Shown: positions 7,663 through 16,121 of the stretch, piece after piece
Numbering within the stretch: position 1 is the first letter of the stretch
Layout of the letters: each line of letters begins with the position of its first letter
Assembly (NCBI GenBank): GCA_963841715.1
Contig: CAWJDP010000001.1
Span: 868,001-932,000, forward strand
Origin: DASPWW01 sp963841715
GTDB taxonomy: Bacteria > Actinomycetota > Thermoleophilia > Solirubrobacterales > 70-9
Reading direction: 5' to 3'
DNA length: 64,000 nucleotides
Notes under the pieces: model-generated
Seen by the model: only the letters and a program-made list of their open reading frames with translations
Database searches by the model: none
What the model was told of the DNA's origin: nothing
Position numbers and translations under genes: made by a program

Positions 7663-8561
7663 CCGAGCCACACCGACTTTCGCTTCGCGAGCATCTCGTA
7701 GAGACCCTCCTGGATCCGCGCCCGGGTCTCCTGCGCCATCGACTGCACCAGCGCCGCGTCGGGCTCGTCGCCGAGCTCGCTCGGCTCGATCGGCTCGAGG
7801 AACCGAACCTTGAACTTCGCCGGTAGGTAGGCGAGCATCCCGAGCGGGCCAAGCCACGGGAACGTCGGCGTGATCGGGAAGTAGAGCAGGCCGGTGAGCC
7901 GCTTGAGGAAGTTGATCTGGGCGAAGATCGGCTGCGCCTCCTCGGCGCCGACGACGCACACGGGGACGATCTTCGCCTCGGCGCGACGCGCGGCCTCGAC
8001 GAACCCGCCGCGCCCGAAGCGCCGCAGCCGGTAGCGCTGGTTGTAGAGCTTCTCGGTCCCCTTGCGGCCCTCGGGAAAGACGAGGACGAGCTGGCGCTCG
8101 TCGTAGAGCAGCCTGTGGACGTTCGCCGGATGGGCGGCGACGCAGCCGATCTTCGGGATCAGCATCGAGAACCCGGGATAGCCCTTGAAGAAGTGCTCGA
8201 CGGTGATGTTGAGCGGGCGCGGGTGCGGGTGCTCCTCGCGGATCGCCTTCGCGATCACCGCCGCGTCCGGGGGCAGCGCGCCGGAGTGGTTCGAGACCAG
8301 CAGCGCGCCGCCGTCGGAGGGGACGTTCTCGATCCCCTCGACCTCGACTCGGAACCAATAGCGGTAATAGAAGTCGACGATCGTGCGATCGAAGATCCCC
8401 TCGATCCGCTCCGAGCGGCCCCAGTCGTTGAGCTGGCGGTCGGGCTCGATCGCCGGCAGCAGGTCGCGCCTGCCCTCGCCGGTGACGGCGGGCAGGTCGC
8501 GCTCGGCCGCGGCGGCCTGCTCCTCGGGGCTGGGGGCAAGATGGGGTGGATCTGTGGCCAT
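7659..8561 (-). CDS. PlsC-like lysophospholipid acyltransferase family protein
   Basis: A 300-residue member of the PlsC/glycerol-acyltransferase superfamily, expected to move acyl groups from acyl-CoA or acyl-ACP to a lysophospholipid or other alcohol at the membrane. The first motif reads SNHSGALPPD, with six residues between His and Asp where the classical motif has four. This fits the divergent actinobacterial branch. The second motif, FPEGRKGTEKLY, is canonical for the acyl-acceptor phosphate site. No strong transmembrane segment is visible. It is the first gene of a two-gene unit with the SDR (ATGA overlap) and is divergent from the folate gene at 8648. The acceptor is unknown. Confidence 0.8.
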   Translation of the reverse strand: MATDPPHLAPSPEEQAAAAERDLPAVTGEGRRDLLPAIEPDRQLNDWGRSERIEGIFDRTIVDFYYRYWFRVEVEGIENVPSDGGALLVSNHSGALPPDAAVIAKAIREEHPHPRPLNITVEHFFKGYPGFSMLIPKIGCVAAHPANVHRLLYDERQLVLVFPEGRKGTEKLYNQRYRLRRFGRGGFVEAARRAEAKIVPVCVVGAEEAQPIFAQINFLKRLTGLLYFPITPTFPWLGPLGMLAYLPAKFKVRFLEPIEPSELGDEPDAALVQSMAQETRARIQEGLYEMLAKRKSVWLG

Positions 8562-8647
8562 GGCTGGATTCTCTCAGCAATCACCGAGCGCGAGCTTGGG
8601 CGGCGCCGCTCATGCCTGCTGAGGGCAGCGCATAAGCTCACGTCCGG

Positions 8648-9361
8648 ATGCGAACCAAAGACCAGGTCCGCAGAGCGGTCTGGAAGGCGATGGAACGCGA
8701 GGGAGTCTCCCGCTTTCCCGGCGCCGAAGGGCGGATACCCAACTTCGCCGGCGCGAAACTAGCCGCCGAGCGATTGGCGGCCAACCGCGCCTGGAAGCGA
8801 GCCAACGTGATCAAGGCGAATCCCGACTCCCCCCAGACCCACGTCCGCAGGCTCGCGCTCGAGCAGGGCAAGACCGTCGTCATGGCGGTGCCGCGGCTGC
8901 GCGACCAGCATCCATTTCGCGTTCTCGATCCGCGACGTCTCTCGGGAGCGGCGAAGAAGGAGGCGGCGACGATCAAGGGGGCGATGCGTCACGGCAAGGT
9001 CGTCGCGCTCGAGGAGATACCCGAGGTCGACCTCGTCCTCTGCGGCTCGGTCGCGGTCAACCTCAGCGGCGCACGGGTCGGCAAGGGCGGCGGGTTCTCC
9101 GACCTCGAGTTCGGGCTCCTGATCGAGGAGGGAAAGATCGACGCGCACTCCGTGGTCACGACTACGGTGCACCCGATCCAGATCTTGCGCGAGCATCTGC
9201 CGATGACCTCCCACGACCTTCCGGTCGACACGATCGCGACGCCGCGCGCGGTGATCGACGTCGAGCGCGCCTTCGACCGCCCCCGGGGTGTCCTCTGGGA
9301 TCACCTCCAGCCGCCGCAGATTCGCGAGATCCCGATCCTTGAGCGGATGGGCTATGCCTGA
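8648..9361 (+). CDS. 5-formyltetrahydrofolate cyclo-ligase family protein
   Basis: A 237-residue protein of the MTHFS superfamily, which converts 5-formyl-THF to 5,10-methenyl-THF with ATP. The family's glycine-rich nucleotide motif is recognisable as GKGGGFSDLEFGL near residue 150, and the N-terminal basic helix (RRAVWKAMEREGV) is where the classical enzyme has its phosphate-contacting residues. It is longer than bacterial MTHFS (about 190) and closer to the MTHFSD-like branch, so true cyclo-ligase activity is not assured. Its stop overlaps the start of the alpha/beta hydrolase by eight bases. Confidence 0.72.
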   Translation: MRTKDQVRRAVWKAMEREGVSRFPGAEGRIPNFAGAKLAAERLAANRAWKRANVIKANPDSPQTHVRRLALEQGKTVVMAVPRLRDQHPFRVLDPRRLSGAAKKEAATIKGAMRHGKVVALEEIPEVDLVLCGSVAVNLSGARVGKGGGFSDLEFGLLIEEGKIDAHSVVTTTVHPIQILREHLPMTSHDLPVDTIATPRAVIDVERAFDRPRGVLWDHLQPPQIREIPILERMGYA

Positions 9362-10379
9362 CGGTGCAAGCGCCGTCAGCGGACCCGCCGGGACGACCGA
9401 GGACCGGCCCGCGGCCTCGCCCGAGGTGATGCGCGCCCGCGAGGCGCTGACCGTGCTCGCCGGGATCGGGCGCCCTCCCCCCACCCCGAGCGACGGGCCC
9501 GACCCCTACGGCGACCCGAACCCCGAGTGGCTGAAGATCGACTGGCGCGAGCATCTGCGCGAGACCGTGGTCGACGGTCAGCGGGTCAGCTACGTCGACG
9601 TCGGCCGGGGCGATCCGATCGTCTTCGTCCACGGCCTCTCCGGCTGCTGGCAGAACTGGCTCGAGAACATTCCCCACTTCGCGCGCAACCATCGCGTGCT
9701 GGCGCTCGACCTGCCCGGCTTCGGCGGCAGCCCGATGCCGCAATGGGAGCCGACGATCGCCAACTACGGGAAGCTTGTCGACCGCTTCTGCAGCGAGCTC
9801 AACATCCACGCCTCGACGCTGATCGGCAACTCGATGGGCGGGTTCATCTCCGCCGAGGTCGCGACCCGTGCGCCCGACTGGGTGAAGCGGCTGGTTCTGG
9901 TCTCGGCCGCCGGGATCAGCAGCGTCCGGGTCCGCCGCCAGCCCGCCGAGGCCGCGGCGCGGATGATGCGCGCCTCGGTCCCGCTCGCGCTCGACATGCG
10001 GGTCCGCGGCCTGCGTCGCAAGCGGGTGCGCTGGCTCCTCTTCCGCGGGATCTTCTTCAACCCGCTGCGGATGCGAACCGAGCTGCTGTGGGAGTTCTAC
10101 AACGGCGGGACGAGCGCCCCAGCGTTCATGCCTGCGCTCCAGAACCTGCTCGGCTACGACATCCTCGACCAGCTGGACGACGTCCACGTGCCGACGCTGA
10201 TTGTCTGGGGCCGCAACGACCGCGTCGTGCCCTCGGTCGACTCGATCGAGTACCGGCGCCACCTCAAGGACTCGAAGCTCGCGATCTTCGATCACTGCGG
10301 CCACTGCCCGATGGCCGAGCGCCCGGTGCGCTTCAACCGGCTCCTCGACGGGTTCGTCGCCGAGCCGGAGCCGGGCTAG
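9354..10379 (+). CDS. Alpha/beta-hydrolase fold protein
   Basis: A 341-residue alpha/beta hydrolase. The oxyanion region is HGLSGCWQNW, the nucleophile elbow is GNSMGG, the acid is probably in WGRNDRVVP and the catalytic His is in FDHCGHCP. These match the epoxide-hydrolase/lipase-like branch. An N-terminal 70-residue extension rich in Pro and Asp precedes the fold. The ATG at 9354 overlaps the end of the folate gene and fixes the start. Its 3' end overlaps the end of the WS/DGAT gene on the opposite strand by four bases. A lipid ester or CoA-thioester substrate fits the neighbours but is not shown by the sequence. Confidence 0.85.
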   Translation: MPDGASAVSGPAGTTEDRPAASPEVMRAREALTVLAGIGRPPPTPSDGPDPYGDPNPEWLKIDWREHLRETVVDGQRVSYVDVGRGDPIVFVHGLSGCWQNWLENIPHFARNHRVLALDLPGFGGSPMPQWEPTIANYGKLVDRFCSELNIHASTLIGNSMGGFISAEVATRAPDWVKRLVLVSAAGISSVRVRRQPAEAAARMMRASVPLALDMRVRGLRRKRVRWLLFRGIFFNPLRMRTELLWEFYNGGTSAPAFMPALQNLLGYDILDQLDDVHVPTLIVWGRNDRVVPSVDSIEYRRHLKDSKLAIFDHCGHCPMAERPVRFNRLLDGFVAEPEPG

Positions 10380-11797
10380 GCGGTCTCGGTCTCGGTCTCG
10401 GGCTCGCCGGCGCGAGCCGCGGCGAGCAGCTCGGCGATCGAGTCCTCGACGAGCCCGCCGAGCAGCTCGATGTCGGGCATCGCGTCGTAGTCGGCGATCA
10501 GCCCGATCTTGACGGCGCCGTCGTAGCTCACGATCGCGACCGCGAGCGCCTGGTTCGGAGCCAGGAACGCCACCGGGATGAAGTCCTCGAGCTCGCGGCC
10601 GAGCATGTAGAGCGGGAACTGCGGCCCGGGGACGTTGGTGACGAGGAGGTTGTAGAGCCGGGTCGAGAAGTGGAGGCGCGAGGCCTGCGCGAACAGCGTC
10701 GGCGGCGCGAACTCCTCGAGCCGCGCGATCGCCTCGGCGCCGAGCGCCTGATGCGACTCCTTCAGGTCCTTCATCGCCGCGGTGACGATCCGCATCCGCT
10801 GCCGCGGGTCCTCGGCATAGGTCGGCAGCGGCCCGACCATGATCGTGATCTTGTTGCCGAGCTCGCCGCGCTCGTCCTCGCTGCGAACCGAGACCGGGAC
10901 CGCGCCGCGGAGCTCGAGGCCCTCGATCCGGACACCGCGGCTTCGCAACCAGCGACTGAGCGCACCGCTGACGACGGCGAGGAAGACATCGTTGACCGTG
11001 CCCCCGAGGCCGTTCTTGATCTCCTTCAGGTCGGCCAGCTCGGCGCCGACCCAGAGCACGCGCCGGTACGCCCCGATCGGCGTGTTCAGCGGCGAGTCGG
11101 GCGCCGCCTTGCCGAGCGTTCCGGCGAGGATCTCGCTAGCGCCGTCGGCGGCGACACGGACCTCGTCGACGACGTGGCGTGGATTCCGGGCGGCGCGCAG
11201 GCCGCGCTCGATGAGGCCGAGCGCCGTCCCGGCAAGGTCGCGCACGCCCTTGGCGGCGATGTCGGCATCCGAGGGCTGCGGGCTCGGCAGCCACGCGTCG
11301 GGCTCCGTGCCGACGTCGGCCGGGGTGCGGTCGAGGTCGAACAGGACCGTCGTGATGTCGACTCCGGAGACGCCGTCGACGAGCGCGTGGTGGGTCTTGT
11401 TGATCAGCGCGAAGCGGTTGTCCTCGAGGCCCTCGATCAGCCAGATCTCCCACAGCGGCTTCGTGCGGTCGAGGCGCTGGGAGAAGATCCGACCGCTCAG
11501 CAGCCGCAGCTGCTCGATCGAGCCCGGGCGCGGCAGCGCCGTGTGGCGGACGTGGTAGGCGACGTTGAAGTTGGGATCGTCGATCCACAGCGGCCGGCCC
11601 ATCTCGAAGCGCGGGAACGCGAGCTTCTGGCGGTAGCGGGGGACGAGGTGCAGGCGCGAGAGGATCTGCTCGGTGAAGGCGTCGCGCTCCGGCGGGGGCC
11701 CCTCGAAGATCATCACCGCGCCGACGTGCATGTGCGAGCCCTCCTTCTCCTGCGCGAGGAAGGCCGCGTCGATCGATGTCAGACGGTCCATCGTCAT
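10376..11797 (-). CDS. Wax ester synthase/diacylglycerol acyltransferase (WS/DGAT)
   Basis: A 473-residue acyltransferase of the WS/DGAT family, which esterifies fatty alcohols or diacylglycerol with acyl-CoA and underlies storage-lipid formation in actinobacteria. The catalytic motif HHALVDG is at residues 136-142 (His136, His137, Asp141), and the family N-terminus (LTSIDAAFLAQEKEG, then MHVGAVMIF) is intact. A C-terminal ND-type motif NVPGPQFPLYM is also present. Length is typical. Its ATG overlaps the stop of ilvD (ATGA), so it is co-translated with an amino-acid gene, an unusual partner. Together with PlsC-like, SDR and hydrolase genes nearby it suggests neutral-lipid metabolism in this part of the chromosome. 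Confidence 0.92.
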   Translation of the reverse strand: MTMDRLTSIDAAFLAQEKEGSHMHVGAVMIFEGPPPERDAFTEQILSRLHLVPRYRQKLAFPRFEMGRPLWIDDPNFNVAYHVRHTALPRPGSIEQLRLLSGRIFSQRLDRTKPLWEIWLIEGLEDNRFALINKTHHALVDGVSGVDITTVLFDLDRTPADVGTEPDAWLPSPQPSDADIAAKGVRDLAGTALGLIERGLRAARNPRHVVDEVRVAADGASEILAGTLGKAAPDSPLNTPIGAYRRVLWVGAELADLKEIKNGLGGTVNDVFLAVVSGALSRWLRSRGVRIEGLELRGAVPVSVRSEDERGELGNKITIMVGPLPTYAEDPRQRMRIVTAAMKDLKESHQALGAEAIARLEEFAPPTLFAQASRLHFSTRLYNLLVTNVPGPQFPLYMLGRELEDFIPVAFLAPNQALAVAIVSYDGAVKIGLIADYDAMPDIELLGGLVEDSIAELLAAARAGEPETETETA

Positions 11798-13464
11798 CCC
11801 GTCACCGCGCCCTCGGAGGCCGACGACACCGAGCGCGCGTACTTTGCCATGACTCCGGCCTCGAACAGCGGCGGGGGCGGCTCGTAGTCGGCGATGCGCT
11901 TGGCGATCTCGTCGTCGGAGAGGTCGACGTCGATCCGCCGGGCCTCGACGTCGAAGGTGATCTCGTCGCCGTCGCGGACCGCGGCGATCGGTCCGCCGCG
12001 CCGCGCCTCGGGGGCGACGTGTCCGGCCATCAGCCCGTGCGTCGCGCCGGAGAACCGCCCGTCGGTGAGCAGCGCGACCTCCTCGCCGAGGCCCTCGCCG
12101 ACGAGCGCCGCGGTCACCTGGAGCATCTCGCGCATCCCGGGCCCGCCGGAGGGGCCCTCGTTGCGGATCACGATGACGTCACCGGCCTTGATCTGCTGGT
12201 CCTTGACGGCGGCGAACGAGTCCTCCTCGGACTCGAACACGCGCGCCGGGCCGGTCTGCTTCAGCCGCTCGGTGCCGGCCAGCTTGACGACGCAGCCCTC
12301 CGGCGCGAGGTTGCCGCGCAGGACCGCGAAGCCGCCGGTCGGCTTCAGCGGGTCGTCGAGCGAGCGCACGACCTCCTGGCCCTCGGCCTCGCTCGCGTCC
12401 TCGGTCTCCTCGCCGATTGTGCGGCCGGTGACGGTCATCGCGCCGCCGTTGAGGATCCCGGCCTCGGCGAGCCTCTTGGTCAAGAGGCCGACGCCGCCGG
12501 CGCGGTAGAGGTCGGTGGCTACGAAGCGGCCGCCCGGCTTGAGGTCGGCGAGCAGCGGCGTGCGCTCGGAAATCTTCTCGAAGTCGTCGATGTCGAGCTC
12601 GATCCCGGCCTCGCGCGCGACCGCAAGCAGGTGGAGGACGCCGTTCGTCGAGCCGCCCGAGGCCGCGACCGCGGCGATCGCGTTGTCGATCGACTCGCGG
12701 GTGATGATCCGGCTCGGTCGCAGGTCGTCCTCGAGGATGCTCATGATCAGCCGCCCGACCTGCTCCGCGGCCTGGCCCTTGTGGCCGTCGACGGCGGGGA
12801 CCATCGCCGAGCCGAGGGGCGAGACGCCCATCGCCTCGAACGCGCACGCCATCGTGTTCGCGGTGTACTGGCCGCCGCACGCGCCGGCGCCGGGACTCGC
12901 GCAGCCCTCGAGCTCGAGCAGGTCCTCGTCGCTCATCTTCCCGGCGGCGTTGGCGCCGACGCCCTCGAACACGTCCTGGATCGTCACGTCCTTGTCGTGC
13001 CAGCGCCCGGGCGCGATCGAGCCGCCGTAGAGCATCGCCGACGGGATGTCGAGCCGAGCCATCGCCATCACGCAGCCGGGGATCGTCTTGTCGCAGCCGG
13101 AGAGCGCGACGAAGGCGTCGAACTGGTAGCCGCGCACGGTGAGCTCGATCGAGTCGGCGATCACCTCGCGGCTGATCAGCGAGGTCTTCATCCCCTGCGT
13201 CCCCATCGTGATCCCGTCGGAGATCGCGATCGAGTTGAACTCGAACGGCGTCCCGCCGGCCTCGCGGACGCCGGCCTTGACGCGCTCGGCCACCTCGCGG
13301 AGGTGGAAGTTGCATGGCATCGCCTCGATCCAGGTGTTGGCGATCCCGATCGTCGGCCGACTCAGGTCCTCGTCGTCGAACCCGATCCCCTTCATGTAGG
13401 CGCGCGCCGGGGCGCGCTCCTTGCCCTCGAAGACGACCCTGCTTCTTGCTCGTGGATCAGGCAT
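11794..13464 (-). CDS. ilvD: Dihydroxy-acid dehydratase
   Basis: A 556-residue enzyme of normal length that dehydrates 2,3-dihydroxy-isovalerate and -methylvalerate in valine, leucine and isoleucine synthesis. The Fe-S ligand cysteines are in ALSGCDKTIPGC and GAGACGGQYTANTM, with the metal-binding signature between them. The C-terminal domain has DGRFSGATHGLMAGHVAPEA, the expected substrate loop. Its start touches the stop of the 151-residue hypothetical gene (TGATG) and its stop overlaps the WS/DGAT start. No other ilv or leu gene is in the window. Confidence 0.97.
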   Translation of the reverse strand: MPDPRARSRVVFEGKERAPARAYMKGIGFDDEDLSRPTIGIANTWIEAMPCNFHLREVAERVKAGVREAGGTPFEFNSIAISDGITMGTQGMKTSLISREVIADSIELTVRGYQFDAFVALSGCDKTIPGCVMAMARLDIPSAMLYGGSIAPGRWHDKDVTIQDVFEGVGANAAGKMSDEDLLELEGCASPGAGACGGQYTANTMACAFEAMGVSPLGSAMVPAVDGHKGQAAEQVGRLIMSILEDDLRPSRIITRESIDNAIAAVAASGGSTNGVLHLLAVAREAGIELDIDDFEKISERTPLLADLKPGGRFVATDLYRAGGVGLLTKRLAEAGILNGGAMTVTGRTIGEETEDASEAEGQEVVRSLDDPLKPTGGFAVLRGNLAPEGCVVKLAGTERLKQTGPARVFESEEDSFAAVKDQQIKAGDVIVIRNEGPSGGPGMREMLQVTAALVGEGLGEEVALLTDGRFSGATHGLMAGHVAPEARRGGPIAAVRDGDEITFDVEARRIDVDLSDDEIAKRIADYEPPPPLFEAGVMAKYARSVSSASEGAVTG

Positions 13465-13919
13465 CAGTCAATCGCCGCCTGCTCCGCTTCGCGTCCGGGG
13501 CGGCGGGCGAGGCGGCGATTCTGCCACGCCTCGAGCCGTCGGAGATCCCTGCGGACGTGGTCGGGATCGACCTGGCGCCCGGGAACGTCGATGTTCGCGT
13601 CCGAGATCAGCGTGCGCTCGTCGGCGCGCAAGGCCAGCCACTTCGCGAGCACGTCGTCTGCCTCGGGGAGGCGGTCGGTCGGCGACGCCGGGTCGTGGAA
13701 GCCGACGCAGTACTCGCTCAACAGGCCGCCCCTCTCGGCGTCGTAGGAGACGATCGGCCGGTGCGGATAGATCAGATAGCCGTAGGGGCCGTCGTCGGCG
13801 ACGACGCGGATGAAGCCGAGGTCGCGGTACATCTCGTACTCGTCCTCGGCGACGACCGAGCGCATCAGCTCGCGCGCGCGGTCCTCGGCCCGCCGGGCCC
13901 GCTCCATGTCCCAGCGCAT
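13464..13919 (-). CDS. Conserved hypothetical protein, 151 residues
   Basis: I do not recognise the family. The protein starts with a charged helix (MRWDMERARRAEDRARELM) and continues with a compact mixed domain containing YGYLIYPHRPIVSYD and a C-terminal basic helical region. There is no signal peptide, membrane segment or cysteine cluster. The ATG at 13919 was chosen because the open frame beyond it belongs to the preceding small gene's region. It sits between an 81-residue gene and ilvD with near-zero spacing, so it is probably co-translated. A copy of the dispersed repeat forms its C-terminal codons. Confidence 0.5.
   Translation of the reverse strand: MRWDMERARRAEDRARELMRSVVAEDEYEMYRDLGFIRVVADDGPYGYLIYPHRPIVSYDAERGGLLSEYCVGFHDPASPTDRLPEADDVLAKWLALRADERTLISDANIDVPGRQVDPDHVRRDLRRLEAWQNRRLARRPGREAEQAAID
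13473..13504. repeat. Dispersed GC-rich repeat, copy C (inverted)
   Basis: On the minus strand this reads GCCCCGGACGCGAAGCGGAG followed by CAGGCGGCG. It differs from copy A by about one base over the 22-base core. It lies within the last codons of the hypothetical gene and contributes the residues RRPGREAEQA. Confidence 0.5.
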
Positions 13920-13924
13920 CGGCG

Positions 13925-14170
13925 CTAGCCGCCCGCCGCCGGCGGGAAGAAGATCACTCGCTCCGCATCTCGCGGGACCTCGGAGAAGTCGCGCACCATC
14001 GTCGCCTCGCGGCGCCCTCCCCCATCGGTCGTCGGCACCGCCGCCCACATCCCCTCGTCGAGTTGGCGGCGGAACTCCGCGACCAGCCTCTCCTCGTCCT
14101 CGCGCACCTCGACATCGCCCTCGGCGAGGACGACGTCGCCATGGCCAGGCTGCATTCGCAGGAGCTTCAC
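13925..14170 (-). CDS. Small hypothetical protein, 81 residues
   Basis: An 81-residue protein with an even composition and a plausible fold (MKLLRMQPGHGDVVLAEGDV at the start, ERVIFFPPAAGG at the end). No family is recognised. It lies 9 bases after thiD and 5 bases before the next gene on the same strand, in an unbroken series thiD - this gene - 151-residue gene - ilvD. The close packing and lack of any better frame make it a likely real gene. Confidence 0.5.
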   Translation of the reverse strand: MKLLRMQPGHGDVVLAEGDVEVREDEERLVAEFRRQLDEGMWAAVPTTDGGGRREATMVRDFSEVPRDAERVIFFPPAAGG

Positions 14171-14179
14171 GTGCTCCGA

Positions 14180-14995
14180 TTATGCCTGAGGGTCGGACTC
14201 GTGCCCGGGCGAGAGCCCGAGGACGTCGACGGGGCCGGCGCCCGCACCGAGGCCGATGAGCCCGTTTGCGACCGCCTCCGAGGCGATCGCCTTCGCCGCC
14301 ACGGCAGCGTCGGGGATGCTCGCGCCACGCGCGAGCAGCGCGGCGATCGTCGACGAATGCGTGCAGCCGGAGCCGTGCGAGGCGCCGTCGCGGACGCGCG
14401 GGCCCTCGATCCTCACCGGGTCGGAATCGCCCTCGACGAGGACGTCGACGCGCTCGCGTGTGTGTCCTCCGGTGACGACGACCGCGTCGGGCCCAAGCGC
14501 GAGCACGGCGCGCGCGAGCTCCTCCAGCGCCGCGCCGTTGTCGAGCCCGGTCAGCTCGCGGGCCTCGGGGACGTTCGGGGTGACGACTGTGGCGCGGGGA
14601 AGCAGGTGCTCCGCGAGCCGCGACCGGGCGTCGCGGTCGAGGAGCACGGCGCCGCTCTCGGCGACCATCACCGGGTCGATGACGACGGGGGCGTCGGCGA
14701 CGTGATCGAGCGCATCCTCGACGGCCTCGATCGTCTCCGCGCGGCCGAGCATCCCGATCTTCACCGCGTCGACCTCGATGTCGTCGGCGACGACGCGGAC
14801 CTGCTCGACGATCATCGACGGCGGCACGTGGTGGACGGCGCTGACCTCGATCGTGTTCTGGGCCGTGATCGCGGTGATCGCCGTCATCCCGTGGACGCCG
14901 CTGCGCGCGAACGCCTTCAGGTCGGCCTGGATTCCGGCGCCGCCGCCGGAGTCGGATCCGGCGATCGAAAGCGCGGTTGGGACGAGGTGAGTCAT
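14180..14995 (-). CDS. thiD: Hydroxymethylpyrimidine/phosphomethylpyrimidine kinase
   Basis: A 271-residue ribokinase-fold enzyme that phosphorylates HMP and HMP-P in thiamine synthesis and salvage. The N-terminal signature SIAGSDSGGGAGIQADLKAF is intact. The C-terminal anion-hole motif is GSGCTHSSTIAALLA; the catalytic Cys is present and the usual GTGCT is GSGCT. The ATG at 14995 gives the standard N-terminus (MTHLVPTALSIAG). It stands alone, without thiC or thiE. No TPP riboswitch is evident, since the gene starts 10 bases after dprA ends. Confidence 0.95.
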   Translation of the reverse strand: MTHLVPTALSIAGSDSGGGAGIQADLKAFARSGVHGMTAITAITAQNTIEVSAVHHVPPSMIVEQVRVVADDIEVDAVKIGMLGRAETIEAVEDALDHVADAPVVIDPVMVAESGAVLLDRDARSRLAEHLLPRATVVTPNVPEARELTGLDNGAALEELARAVLALGPDAVVVTGGHTRERVDVLVEGDSDPVRIEGPRVRDGASHGSGCTHSSTIAALLARGASIPDAAVAAKAIASEAVANGLIGLGAGAGPVDVLGLSPGHESDPQA

Positions 14996-15005
14996 GTGAA
15001 CGATC

Positions 15006-16121
15006 CTACGGCGGCCGCAGGCTCGTGCGCGCGTAGCGGCCAGCCGCGTCGCTCGACACGTAGCCGAGCAGCTCGAGGCGCGCCAGCGCCGCCGCGGTGC
15101 GCCCGGGTGCAAGCTCGAGCGTCGCGTCGATCGAGTCCAGGGTCGCGTGCTCGTCGTCGACTCGACTCAGAACCGTGACGAGCTCGGGCTCGAGCGGCGG
15201 GCCGGTGCGCTCGACCGAGCGCCGGCCGACGCCGAGCATCGCGTCGAGCACGTCCTGGGCGTCGCGGACGAGCCTGGCGCCGTCGCAGAGCAGCTGGTTC
15301 GTCCCCTCCGAGAGCCACGCGTTGACCGGTCCCGGGACGGCGCCGACCTCGCGGTCGAGATCCTGGGCCATCGTCGCCGTGATCAGCGACCCCGAGCGCT
15401 CCGCCGCCTCGACGACGATCGTCATCCGGCCGAGCGCCGCCATGATCCTGTTCCGGGCCGGAAACGTCCACCGAAACGGCGACGTACCCGGCGGGAGCTC
15501 GGAGACGACAGCACCGTGGGCGACGATCTCGCGGTAGAGCGCCGCGCGCGCCCGCGGGTAGGCGCGGTCGGGTCCGCTGCCGAGCACGGCGAGCGTCTCG
15601 CACCCGGCGGAGAGCGCGCCCTCGTGGGCGGCGGAGTCGATCCCGAACGCGAGCCCGCTGACAACCGCCAGCCCGGCCCCGGCGAGCATCCGCGCGAGCT
15701 CCCGGGCGACGCCGGCGCCGTAGCCGCTCGCCCGCCGCGCCCCGACGATCGTCACGGTGCGGTCGAGCTCGAGCTCGGCGATCAGCTCGGGACGGCCGCG
15801 CCCGAGCAGCGCGTGGGGCGCCTCGCGCTCGAGGTCGCGGAGCGGCTCGGGGTAGGTGGGGTCGTGGCGGCAGAGCGCCCAGCAATCGCGCGCCTCGAGC
15901 TCCGCGCGGAGCGCGGGCACGCCCTCGTCGAGGCCGGTGAGCAGCTCGGCGGACCTCTCCGGCGCGACCGCCCGGATCAGGCCGGGCGCGTCGTTCGCGA
16001 GCAGCTCGGCGCAGCGTCGCCCCGGCTCCCCGGTCGCGACGCGCTCGATGTAGGGGGCGAGGCGGCCGAGCAGCGCCGCGCGGCGCAGGCACTCGTCGCA
16101 GGCGCCGTCTGCGATTCGCAT
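15006..16121 (-). CDS. dprA: DNA-processing protein DprA (Smf)
   Basis: A 371-residue protein that binds incoming single-stranded DNA and loads RecA during natural transformation. The Rossmann-like core is clear: TIVGARRASGYG, VSGLAFGIDSAAHEGAL, GSGPDRAYPRARAALY and PARNRIMAAL. The N-terminal part has a CDECLRR pair of cysteines and a helical region. The C-terminal 60 residues form a winged-helix type domain (DSIDATLELAPGRTAAAL). Its ATG overlaps the comM stop (ATGA), the conserved comM-dprA pairing. Presence of both suggests competence potential, but the DNA-uptake genes comEA and comEC are not in this window. Confidence 0.95.
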   Translation of the reverse strand: MRIADGACDECLRRAALLGRLAPYIERVATGEPGRRCAELLANDAPGLIRAVAPERSAELLTGLDEGVPALRAELEARDCWALCRHDPTYPEPLRDLEREAPHALLGRGRPELIAELELDRTVTIVGARRASGYGAGVARELARMLAGAGLAVVSGLAFGIDSAAHEGALSAGCETLAVLGSGPDRAYPRARAALYREIVAHGAVVSELPPGTSPFRWTFPARNRIMAALGRMTIVVEAAERSGSLITATMAQDLDREVGAVPGPVNAWLSEGTNQLLCDGARLVRDAQDVLDAMLGVGRRSVERTGPPLEPELVTVLSRVDDEHATLDSIDATLELAPGRTAAALARLELLGYVSSDAAGRYARTSLRPP

